Notes under the pieces: generated by a model | The model's input: only the letters and a program-made list of their open reading frames with translations | The model's database searches: none | What the model was told of the DNA's origin: nothing | Source: Candidatus Kapaibacterium sp. | Lineage (GTDB): Bacteria > Bacteroidota > Ignavibacteria > Kapaibacteriales > UBA2268 | Assembly: GCA_026390695.1 (NCBI GenBank) | Contig: JAPLFL010000036.1 | Span: 1-45,138, forward strand | Length of the DNA: 45,138 nt | Direction: 5' to 3' | Part shown: positions 9,324 to 17,372 of the stretch, piece after piece | Layout: every line of letters begins with the position of its first letter | Numbering within the stretch: the first letter of the stretch is position 1 | Program-made: the position numbers and the translations under genes

Positions 9324-10796
9324 TTATATCTCTTCTTCCGAATACTTTTTAATACTCGGATGAGTGACTCCTAATATTTTGGCTGCGGCAAAAGTGTTGC
9401 CGTTAGTTTGATTTAATGCTGCATTAGTCAGCATTTGTCTTAATAATTTGAATGCTTTACCGTGTAATTCTGACGGAATTTCAATATCAGCATATTTTAA
9501 TTCTGCTTTGAAGTCTGACAAAACATTTTTGATTATTTGATTGTCAATCATTTTATCTTTATACAAACTTAAACGCTCAATGATAATTTTCAATTCACGA
9601 ATATTTCCATTGTATCTATGAGCTTGAAGTTCTTGAATTGCTTGTTCTGTAAAGTCAAGAGTAATATTTCGATTTGAAGATAAAACTTGTATTAAATGCG
9701 GAATTTGTTCTTTACGTTCCCGAAGAGGAGGAATGAATAATTCAAAATATCTCAAACGATAATACAAGTCTTCCCGGAATTTGCCTTCAGTTACTAACTG
9801 CTTTAAATCCTCATTAGAGGCTCCGATTATCCTTATGCGTGAGTTTTCGACTTTACTACTGCCAAGTTTTCGAAATTCTCCATTTTCTAAAAACCTCAAA
9901 AGTTTTGATTGAATAGACAGCGGTAAGGAATTTATTTCATCAAGGAATAATGTTCCGTTTTGATGCACCGCGACAATACCGTCTTTTCTTTCAGTTGCAC
10001 CTGTGAAAGCACCTTTTTCATGTCCAAAAAGTTCACTCTCGATAATATTTTCAGATAAGCCACCACAATTCAGAGCAATGATTTGGTGTTTATTTCTTGA
10101 ACTACATGAATGAATAGTTTTTGCAAGAACCTCTTTTCCAACTCCGGTCTCACCGACAATTAATATCGGGTTATCCGATTTTGCCATTTCTTGCTGCTGT
10201 TTGTCAAGATTCAATGTATCAAAAACTGTAAACGGATTATATTTTGTTTTTCCACCAATTCTTGATTCATAGGCTTTTAATCTTTCTATTTTTTCTTTTG
10301 TTCCGGTCAAAAGGTCAACATCAAACACCCTTTTATTCTCTTTTTCATACTGTTTTTCGACTGATCTGATAAGTTTTAAAGGTAATGTATCAGATTCAGA
10401 AAGTAAAATCCATGAAGTTGTCATTGCAGGTGTTCCAGAAGAGATACCAACATATAACTGATGTTCTTTTAAGAATTGTTCACTAAATGAATTTTCAAGA
10501 TAATTCAGAAGTTTTGGAAATACATCAATATAATCGGCAACATTTTCAAAGGTTAATTCATCAATGATTATATTCTCTTCTAAACAATAGTTATTCTTAA
10601 TAATTTCCGATTTCAAATATTCTGCAATCATCAAATATGTTATATCGGTTTTCTTAACTACTGCACCTGTATTATGCAGCAAGTATATTTTATCGAATTT
10701 TCTTTCTTGCAGAATAGTCAAGATGGAGCCTTCATCCTCTTTATTCAGGAGTTTTCCGGCATCATTTGCACCGATGAATGAGATAAATATTTTCAT
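9324..10796 (-). CDS. CARF-like sensor / sigma-54 interaction (RtcR-type bEBP) regulator
   Basis: 490 residues. Residues 1-165 resemble a CARF/RtcR-type sensor: a Rossmann start (MKIFISFIG), KIYLLHNTG at 36-44, and YVGISSGTPAM near 115-125, which matches the conserved T/S-G-T ligand motif of CARF domains. Residues about 190-430 are an AAA+ enhancer-binding module: Walker A GETGVGKE (215-222), the sigma-54 contact loop GAFTGA (262-267), Walker B GTLFLDEINS (281-290), and an arginine-finger region FREDLYYRL. The C-terminus has a Fis-like HTH (TFAAAKILGVTHPSIKKY). Known: such proteins activate sigma-54 promoters, and RtcR responds to damaged-RNA ends. This gene closes a long minus-strand series 33 bp after the 62-residue ORF. 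The sensor assignment rests on motifs and needs a profile search. Confidence 0.87.
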   Translation of the reverse strand: MKIFISFIGANDAGKLLNKEDEGSILTILQERKFDKIYLLHNTGAVVKKTDITYLMIAEYLKSEIIKNNYCLEENIIIDELTFENVADYIDVFPKLLNYLENSFSEQFLKEHQLYVGISSGTPAMTTSWILLSESDTLPLKLIRSVEKQYEKENKRVFDVDLLTGTKEKIERLKAYESRIGGKTKYNPFTVFDTLNLDKQQQEMAKSDNPILIVGETGVGKEVLAKTIHSCSSRNKHQIIALNCGGLSENIIESELFGHEKGAFTGATERKDGIVAVHQNGTLFLDEINSLPLSIQSKLLRFLENGEFRKLGSSKVENSRIRIIGASNEDLKQLVTEGKFREDLYYRLRYFELFIPPLRERKEQIPHLIQVLSSNRNITLDFTEQAIQELQAHRYNGNIRELKIIIERLSLYKDKMIDNQIIKNVLSDFKAELKYADIEIPSELHGKAFKLLRQMLTNAALNQTNGNTFAAAKILGVTHPSIKKYSEEEI

Positions 10797-10829
10797 AATA
10801 ATTCTTTAAATTTTGAATATAATGTATGA

Positions 10830-11018
10830 CTAATTAACCGACATCCCCGGAAAATTGCTAACCACATTTTCTTGTGGTGGTGAGAACAACAGCATAGTTT
10901 TTGCCATTTCAACAAAACCAATCATTTCCACCGTTGATAATGATTCTGTTGGTTCAGTTTCAATATCAATGTGAACTTTGTTCTCTAACTTGTTGATATT
11001 TATTATTATTTTGGACAT
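10830..11018 (-). CDS. 62-residue hypothetical protein between RT and CARF regulator
   Basis: A small ORF (MSKIIININKLENKVHIDI...) 79 bp after the RT stop and 33 bp before the regulator, on the same strand. The first half reads as two beta strands, and the middle as one amphipathic helix (TVEMIGFVEMAKTMLLF). There is no signal peptide, no membrane segment and no cysteine. I do not recognise the family. Its tight position suggests it belongs to the same unit and could be an accessory subunit, an adaptor or an antitoxin-like inhibitor; that is inference from position only. Confidence 0.6.
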   Translation of the reverse strand: MSKIIININKLENKVHIDIETEPTESLSTVEMIGFVEMAKTMLLFSPPQENVVSNFPGMSVN

Positions 11019-11097
11019 ATCGTCACTTACTTTAATTTTTATTAATTTACTATTTTTAAAATTGTTAGGTATTTTTTAGAGTTATATTATTTGGATA

Positions 11098-13422
11098 CTA
11101 ATATTCTTTTCTATTTATATAAATTTGATTTATTAATAATTCTAAGATTGCTGCTAATTTCTCGTATTTTTTATTCTCAAAATATTTCATGGTATATTCC
11201 CTTTTAGATTCATTGATTGATAACCACCATTCCTTTACATTGTAATCTCCATGCGATGGTATATTCCTTAAAGTGTGTGCATTAATGAATTCCCAATAAA
11301 TGTCCCAAACAGAGTATCCATTAATTTTCTTGTTCAAGTCATCAATATAAAATGCCAAGCAGAAACTCAATAATCTCGAAAATTCCCAATAGAAGATATT
11401 ATCAAGATTATATTTGATTGTCTCACGTAATCTTTGATAATTAGTCCATTTATTCTCATAATGAAAAAATTTTTCGGATTTTATTTTAATTATGTCATTA
11501 TTAACAATAAATTTCATAAAACCTTCTAATTGAATTATTGACCATCTACAGTATTCAAAAAAATCGTCTTTATTCTTTAAGGCTTTCATCATTTTTTTAT
11601 TATCCCGGACAATTTTCTCTCTAATATTTTGTTCTTTGATGAATGTAAAATAGTTACTTGGTTCAACATCAAAATCAATTTCTTGTTTAACCTTTTCTAC
11701 TTCAACAAAAAGTCCATCAATTTGACGATTCAGAGTATTGTAATTTAATGTCATCCTCTCTTCAATATCATTTATTTTTAATATACTATTGCTTGAGTCT
11801 ATCGTTGAATTATTTTGTTCTGGATTGCTATAAATGGCTATATTTCCGGTAATTTCGTATTTACTATTGAAAAATTTCCTCAGTTCACCGACCGAAATTC
11901 TTGTTCTTTGTAACTTCGATGATAGTTTACTTAATTTTTTGTTCAATAAATCAATGTTTAATCCTTTTTCATTTGAACTAATTTTAATAATCTCTATTTC
12001 TTTTTGTAGGTCAGAAATAATTTTGTTTTTTAATTCTTGTTCAGACAATTTAATTTTTATTGGAAGATTCAAACTCTTACCACACAGCTCATTAAATTTA
12101 TTTTTGGTTTTTCTATAAATTTCGTCTTCTTTGCCTTTTACTTGACCAAGATATTCAATTTTACCTTTTAACACTTGAACAATATTTCTATATCCTTTTT
12201 TTGAAGGTTCCTTAATTTTGTTGTTTGCTAAATTGAATTTTATTTGTGCTTTTTCTAATCCATCTTTTTCCCAACTATGAAGGAGCACACGGACATATCT
12301 GATATATCGTCTTTCCAAATTGAGCTTTGTATTTACTTTTATCCCGGTTACTTCTTGTTTGTGCTCTGTGCCTTGAGCTCTGACTTTATTAAAATTGATT
12401 TTAAACCCTGATTTCTCAATGATATTAACAATTTTTGGGCTTAATTCGATTTGATAATCTGCAATTCGGTTCTTGACTATTAACGATTCATCAATAAATT
12501 TTCCTTGTAATTTTTCATTTATTAAAATTTTCCTTATTCCTTTAATCTGTTCATTGCTCAGCGGTTCATTGAATTTTAATTTTAACATATCAGAAAAAGT
12601 TAATTTGTCATTTGTTAAAAGAGATTCAATTTTAAAATTTTTAATCTGGCTGATTTCATTTATCGAATTTCTTATATTTGAAAAAGATGAAAGAACTTCA
12701 CTGTCTTTTTTGTTAATTATTCCTACATCGTTTGGGAATAGTTGTTGCTTAGTTGAAAAGGTAATATCGTCTGCATATCTTGTGTATTTGCAATTATTCT
12801 GATTTGCTAATTTTTGAAGTTCCCCATCCAGCCTATAACATATCATATTTGATAGTATTGGAGAAGTAGGAGCACCCTGTGGTAAGTATCCTTGATAACA
12901 ACATAAGTTTGAAATATAATGTGAAACCTGCTCATTTATTCCAAATGGTTTAGAACATAGTAAACCTTTAACACGGACAAAACTAATTGAAGGGAAGAAG
13001 TCGCTCAGGTCAATATTCAGAACGAATTTTTTATTTATATGATTCTGTGCATTTGTGACGATACTTTTTTTATGAAGGAAGCCATGAGCCGATGATTTGG
13101 AATTTTCTTCATATATTTTTTGAAGAATCATATTGAGTTTTCTTTGAATTCTCTTTAGACCTCTATTTGGAGCTAATATTGTTCTTACTCCACCAGTCTT
13201 CTTTGGAATTGTAAATTCTCTATACTTCTTCTTATCAACTTTTTCTACCAAACAATAATAAGTTAAGATATTAAGTTTTTCATCTAACAAAGTTGATAAG
13301 TCATTGATATTCTTCAGAGATACTAATTTGTTAAGTAATTCTATGGAAGGAATTTCTTTGATTTTATCTAAATATGTGTTTAATTTGTCCATAAAATATT
13401 GGGTATCTGTTTTTTTATTCAT
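11098..13422 (-). CDS. Retron-type reverse transcriptase with HEPN-like C-terminal domain
   Basis: 774 residues from ATG 13422; a TTG one codon earlier is unlikely, and ATG 13392 is an attractive alternative because it clears the putative a2 arm. Retron hallmarks (ATG 13422 numbering): the region X motif NAQNH (124-128), NIDLSDFFPSI, QGAPTSP (182-188), catalytic YADD (216-219) and the VTG motif of region Y (358-360). About 110 residues separate YADD from GFKINFNKV, more than in most retron RTs as I remember them, so an insertion is likely. Beyond about residue 450 the protein is mostly helical. Near the end RNIPSH (719-724) fits the HEPN RNase signature RNxxxH, preceded by helices at about 615-700. 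Ordinary retron RTs have about 300-400 residues. I see no maturase or HNH domain, which argues against a group II intron RT. The HEPN call is motif-based. Confidence 0.88.
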   Translation of the reverse strand: MNKKTDTQYFMDKLNTYLDKIKEIPSIELLNKLVSLKNINDLSTLLDEKLNILTYYCLVEKVDKKKYREFTIPKKTGGVRTILAPNRGLKRIQRKLNMILQKIYEENSKSSAHGFLHKKSIVTNAQNHINKKFVLNIDLSDFFPSISFVRVKGLLCSKPFGINEQVSHYISNLCCYQGYLPQGAPTSPILSNMICYRLDGELQKLANQNNCKYTRYADDITFSTKQQLFPNDVGIINKKDSEVLSSFSNIRNSINEISQIKNFKIESLLTNDKLTFSDMLKLKFNEPLSNEQIKGIRKILINEKLQGKFIDESLIVKNRIADYQIELSPKIVNIIEKSGFKINFNKVRAQGTEHKQEVTGIKVNTKLNLERRYIRYVRVLLHSWEKDGLEKAQIKFNLANNKIKEPSKKGYRNIVQVLKGKIEYLGQVKGKEDEIYRKTKNKFNELCGKSLNLPIKIKLSEQELKNKIISDLQKEIEIIKISSNEKGLNIDLLNKKLSKLSSKLQRTRISVGELRKFFNSKYEITGNIAIYSNPEQNNSTIDSSNSILKINDIEERMTLNYNTLNRQIDGLFVEVEKVKQEIDFDVEPSNYFTFIKEQNIREKIVRDNKKMMKALKNKDDFFEYCRWSIIQLEGFMKFIVNNDIIKIKSEKFFHYENKWTNYQRLRETIKYNLDNIFYWEFSRLLSFCLAFYIDDLNKKINGYSVWDIYWEFINAHTLRNIPSHGDYNVKEWWLSINESKREYTMKYFENKKYEKLAAILELLINQIYINRKEY

Positions 13423-13598
13423 CAATTAGATGTTTCACTCAAACTAAACTTAATCGATTCATTTCATAACTTAACTATCTTTTTCTTAAATCATTTCAAG
13501 GTTCAGCTATTTTATACTAACTCATCATACAATAATAAAGAACGTTGGGTTAAACCGTCGCACTTATACAACGGAAATCAATAATGACAGATACCCAA
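13399..13598 (-). ncRNA. Candidate retron msr-msd RNA bounded by a1/a2 inverted repeat
   Basis: Read on the minus strand, TTGGGTATCTGT (13598-13587) is the exact complement of ACAGATACCCAA (13410-13399). These 12-bp arms are 200 nt apart end to end. Retron RNAs are closed by such an a1/a2 stem just upstream of, or touching, the RT start, and their usual size is about 150-250 nt. Inside, a 6-bp stem (CCGTTG with CGACGG, one G-T pair) could be an msr hairpin. I did not find a long msd hairpin or fix the priming guanosine, so the inner boundary is unknown. The a2 arm overlaps codons 5-8 of the RT if ATG 13422 is used, and lies 6 nt before ATG 13392. Confidence 0.5.
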
Positions 13599-13639
13599 GA
13601 AAAATGGTTCAAATTACATGCCAATTAATTTTATTAAAT

Positions 13640-14524
13640 TCAAAATTTCCTTTTTACAATATAAGTTTCTTCTACTTGAAAGTTGTTGTATTCAATCATT
13701 TTGGTTTTCCAATGATTTGTATCCAGTAAGCTAATATCATCTTTTAAAACGCTGTGTCCTGAATCATTATCATCAAGACCTTGCGAGAAAGAGATACCAC
13801 CAATATCTGTTAGAACAAATCTATTGTGCATAATATCTATCGGGCATCTGCAAATTTTTAATTCAGAATTAATAGGTAGTTTAATCTCTAAATAGTTTTT
13901 TAAATTATGACAAAATACTGTCTTCTCAACACTGTTCCCAGTAAAATATTTTATGCTATATTGATTCTTTGTACTCAACCTTGCCAATCTATCAATAATT
14001 TCCAATAATGGTCTAATATGTCTTGGTTTTAGTTTTTCAAAATGTGGATCAATGAATATTATATCTTTTGAATGTAATAGTAAAGGCATTATAGAATCAG
14101 CAATGGTCGAAGGTTCTCTGAGAATTTGCATACTTTTATTTACTCGAAAAATTTCATTTTCTTCATCTAAATCTTCATTTGTTAAAACATAAGAAACATT
14201 ATTTTGATTCAAGAGTCCGATAATCCCGTTAAAAGGTTTCAAATAATGTATTTCAACAGCATTATTAATCCAACTTTTCTCCCTATTAAATTGCCTAAAG
14301 GAATTAACAATTTTTTTATTAGTCTTCATTAATCCTAATTTTACTTCACATCGTTTCTTGAGCATTGGAGGGAAATCGTTTAAATTTTCATAAACTAATT
14401 CAATCCAGTTTCCGGGATATTTTGAAATTAATCGTCCGTTGGAAGCACCAAATTTTTCATCAATATATCGTATTCTTTCCCAAGATTGAAAGAATTCTGG
14501 TTCAATTGCAAATTCTTTGATCAT
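13640..14524 (-). CDS. PLD-like (HxR...D) putative nuclease partner of the AAA ATPase
   Basis: 294 residues. The C-terminal half carries IIFIDPHFEK (155-164), typical of the strand leading into a phospholipase D active site, and HNRFVLTD (233-240), a variant HKD motif with Arg for Lys (HxRx4D), followed by GISFSQGLD. Known: single-HKD PLD proteins can act as dimeric nucleases. The N-terminal ~140 residues are unfamiliar. Its ATG overlaps the stop of the upstream ATPase gene by 4 nt (ATGA at 14524-14521), which predicts translational coupling and a joint function. The candidate msr-msd begins 41 nt after its stop. Nuclease activity is inferred; a regulatory, non-catalytic PLD fold is possible. 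Confidence 0.7.
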   Translation of the reverse strand: MIKEFAIEPEFFQSWERIRYIDEKFGASNGRLISKYPGNWIELVYENLNDFPPMLKKRCEVKLGLMKTNKKIVNSFRQFNREKSWINNAVEIHYLKPFNGIIGLLNQNNVSYVLTNEDLDEENEIFRVNKSMQILREPSTIADSIMPLLLHSKDIIFIDPHFEKLKPRHIRPLLEIIDRLARLSTKNQYSIKYFTGNSVEKTVFCHNLKNYLEIKLPINSELKICRCPIDIMHNRFVLTDIGGISFSQGLDDNDSGHSVLKDDISLLDTNHWKTKMIEYNNFQVEETYIVKRKF

Positions 14525-16239
14525 CGAAACAACTCCTCTGCTCGTTCTTCAAAGAATCCTTGTGGCCATTGTTCGGTAAACTCACCAGTTTCATCAATCG
14601 GCAGTTTTGTTACTTTTGTGCCATTTTGAGTAGATTCAAAATAATAAACGCTGATTTCCTCGTTGTCAAGCTCATGTTCTTCTACCCTCCGCAGTAATCT
14701 CAACATCAAATGTTCACTATGAGTTTCAATTAAAAATATTTTATTGTCTTTATTTTCAATTAATAAGTCACCGAGTTCCGTTTGCAATTTGGGATGGATG
14801 TGTAATTCAGGTTGTTCTATTGCTAAAATGGAGCTATTATCCTTATATATACTTGCAACAATGATTGGCAAAATTTGTGAAAAGCCCACTCCAACATCAT
14901 TCGGACTGAGTTCGATTTTCGAAAATTTATCTCTAAGGACAATTCGAGATTTTCTTATTACTTCATTATTATCCTCATAGTTTTCGGTATAATTTCGCTT
15001 AACTATTTCATAATTTGTGTTCAATTTCTTTGATGAACTTAACCAGTAGCTTACATCTTCGATTAGATTTATTAGTGGATCATTATCAAAACCTGAATGA
15101 GACCTATACAATAGATCCCATGCTGCCAAACCATTCCACCACCTGTCTTCTGTTAAAAATTTATTCGGTCGAAAATTTCTTGAAGGGATTTCTCTTAATG
15201 GGCCAATATATCTAAAATTCTTTAAAAAATAATAAATTGTATTGCCATTTCCAATAATTAAGAAATTTATTATATCATAAAGTTCACCCAATACGTGGGA
15301 AGTGTTGTTATAATTTTCGGTATTAAAATATTCATTATATAATAGATGAACAGGTGGTATATAGAAGTTTAAAAACTTTAATAACCATCTATTTTCGTTA
15401 GTATCGTTAATACTAAATCTCAAGCCATTATGTTCAGAAAAATCTGAGAATTGGAAATTGAAATCTTCCAGTCTTATTTTTATTTTATTAAAATTATCTA
15501 AGTTACTATAATCAACTGGTTTATAACTTCCATTTTCAATTGCATCACGAAGTATAACTGGTAACATCCATTGAGGGTCGTTATGGAAATATTCTTTCAC
15601 TTTGTTTAAGCAAGAAACAATCGATGATTGTAAATTTAATTCTTCTAAGACTTTCGTTATCTTGGAATGTGCAAAATTTATATTTTTTATAAAATATTGC
15701 TTTTTAAATGGGTCGTTCATTTCAGTACCTAAAGTAAAAAAAAATTCGAAATCAAGAGATATATCAATTTCTGTTAATATCTGACTATATTCCTTATTAT
15801 ATTTCAACCTAATGCTATATTTAATGTTATCTATGTTAAAAAAGTTATCAAGAAGTTTGGATTGTCTATATTCCCAAACATTTTCAATCATAATTCGATA
15901 ACGTGAATCCATACCACCAAAATAACAATTAGAAATATTAAAAGCAATTATCATTTCATTATTTAAATCATGATTGTAAACAAGGTTTTGAAATCCTCCC
16001 AAATCAACATAATTCCCTCCAAATTGGGTTTGAACTGGATCAAAATTCTGCCTTTCGAATATCTCTTTAGCGTACAATAATGCGTGCATAATTGTACTTT
16101 TTCCGGCACTATTTGCTCCAAAAAGCAAAGTGATTGGGGATAATTCAATTTCAATTTTATCCTTTATTCCTTTGAAATTTTGCAATTCAATACTTTTTAT
16201 TCGATTGAACTGATTTGTCTTATTTAATTTCTCTGCCAT
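14521..16239 (-). CDS. AAA ATPase, DUF3696 type (SMC/ABC-like)
   Basis: 572 residues. The N-terminus has IKSIELQNFKGI, then Walker A GANSAGKS (41-48). The C-terminal half has an ABC-type signature region (NDVGVGFSQILPI), Walker B ILAIEQPELHIHP with the catalytic Glu, and ETHSEHL (H-loop). The tail EFTEQWPQGFFEERAEELF is typical of the DUF3696 group. The head domain is split by a long central insertion. Known: such ATPases pair with nucleases or other effectors in defence systems such as Septu-type PtuA and OLD. Here the partner is the coupled PLD-like gene. The gene starts at ATG 16239, 92 bp after the DUF1848 stop; the AT-rich gap shows no clear promoter or terminator. Confidence 0.87.
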   Translation of the reverse strand: MAEKLNKTNQFNRIKSIELQNFKGIKDKIEIELSPITLLFGANSAGKSTIMHALLYAKEIFERQNFDPVQTQFGGNYVDLGGFQNLVYNHDLNNEMIIAFNISNCYFGGMDSRYRIMIENVWEYRQSKLLDNFFNIDNIKYSIRLKYNKEYSQILTEIDISLDFEFFFTLGTEMNDPFKKQYFIKNINFAHSKITKVLEELNLQSSIVSCLNKVKEYFHNDPQWMLPVILRDAIENGSYKPVDYSNLDNFNKIKIRLEDFNFQFSDFSEHNGLRFSINDTNENRWLLKFLNFYIPPVHLLYNEYFNTENYNNTSHVLGELYDIINFLIIGNGNTIYYFLKNFRYIGPLREIPSRNFRPNKFLTEDRWWNGLAAWDLLYRSHSGFDNDPLINLIEDVSYWLSSSKKLNTNYEIVKRNYTENYEDNNEVIRKSRIVLRDKFSKIELSPNDVGVGFSQILPIIVASIYKDNSSILAIEQPELHIHPKLQTELGDLLIENKDNKIFLIETHSEHLMLRLLRRVEEHELDNEEISVYYFESTQNGTKVTKLPIDETGEFTEQWPQGFFEERAEELFR

Positions 16240-16331
16240 TATGTAATTCTTTATATATTAATAGTTTATCTTTATTATAAATAGATTAGCTATTTTAAGA
16301 CGATTTAATTTCTTACTTATTATTTAATAAA

Positions 16332-17363
16332 TTAAATACTATCTTTCTCCTCATCAAACCCACTTATCTTCTTTTCAACCATTTTCCTTGAAGAGTTGGC
16401 ATAGCAGTAGCTACATAGGTGATTGCAGGTATTATATGCCCCAATATCCTTGCTGATAATACAGCCACATGCTTTTCTCTGTCCCTTATCTTTAAGATTC
16501 GGCTTCTTGGTTTCAAATAAACTTGCATTTGGATCGTGCCCCAAGAAGTCCATCAGTTCGGCATCTTTATTAAATAACTTGATAAGAAGTTCATCATCTA
16601 TACATTTGTTGTGCTCAATGTTGTATTTATTCAAATCAATATCCTCCGCACAGGTAGATATTCTAAAATCTTTGTTTACCGTTTGCCAGCCTTCTAATAG
16701 TTTTCCAATTCCATCAGCAAATTCTATCTTTTGCTCTTTTGAAAATTCTTTGAAAAATAGAGACCCTTTTGATAAATTTGGAATGTCTTTTATCAGATTC
16801 GCTTGGACTTTCGGATATTCATTTATATCGACAAAACTGAAAACAAGTTTATCGGTATATTTCACTAACTTTTCTGAGAGATTCTCAATCTTTTTTAACA
16901 GATCATCCACAGTTAAATTATCCGACAATATAAGTGGATCAAAGCGCCAGATTACCTTCTCATTGCCGATTTGATTCGATAGTTGCTGAAATGTTTCAAT
17001 TCTTTCGTTTAATGCCGGAACATTAGGCTCGAAACCTTCAATTTCATAATCATTCAGTGAAAATTGAAAATAGTAATTAATATTTCTTTTATCAAGTTCA
17101 TCTAAATAAGGGATTATTGGCTTCGGGTTTTTCGTCCAGAAAATTATTGCCCGAACCTTGTAAAGTGAAATATAGTAGGGGGTTGTTCTGTTGAATGGAT
17201 TAGTCCATTTAACATATCCTTCATTGAGTCTATTCATAAACCATTTAGAGAAAAAAGCCGGAATATCCGTAGCTCTGCTTGCTGAAACAATTACCGGAGC
17301 ACTTGCAATGACCTTTTCACCCTTATCATTGATAATTTCTATTTCTTGCCAATTCTTTGCCAT
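16332..17363 (-). CDS. DUF1848 family protein with C-terminal CX3CX2C cluster
   Basis: 343 residues. The N-terminus has PVIVSASRATDIPAFFSKWF, the signature of DUF1848. KVRAIIFWTKNPKPIIPYL and WRFDPLIL are further family segments that suggest a TIM-barrel-like fold. Near the end are C299, C301 and then C313-x3-C317-x2-C320 (CNHLCSYC), which has the spacing of the radical-SAM Fe-S motif but sits at the C-terminus. Known: the family is uncharacterised and has been likened to radical-SAM enzymes such as spore photoproduct lyase. It lies 9 bp after the methyltransferase stop, so the two are probably translated together. Substrate and pathway are unknown. Confidence 0.85.
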   Translation of the reverse strand: MAKNWQEIEIINDKGEKVIASAPVIVSASRATDIPAFFSKWFMNRLNEGYVKWTNPFNRTTPYYISLYKVRAIIFWTKNPKPIIPYLDELDKRNINYYFQFSLNDYEIEGFEPNVPALNERIETFQQLSNQIGNEKVIWRFDPLILSDNLTVDDLLKKIENLSEKLVKYTDKLVFSFVDINEYPKVQANLIKDIPNLSKGSLFFKEFSKEQKIEFADGIGKLLEGWQTVNKDFRISTCAEDIDLNKYNIEHNKCIDDELLIKLFNKDAELMDFLGHDPNASLFETKKPNLKDKGQRKACGCIISKDIGAYNTCNHLCSYCYANSSRKMVEKKISGFDEEKDSI

Positions 17364-17372
17364 GATTATTCC

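Noticed and set aside
11098-13422. Group II intron reverse transcriptase
   Set aside because: NAxxH and VTG motifs are retron features; no maturase or HNH region and no intron RNA ends were seen.
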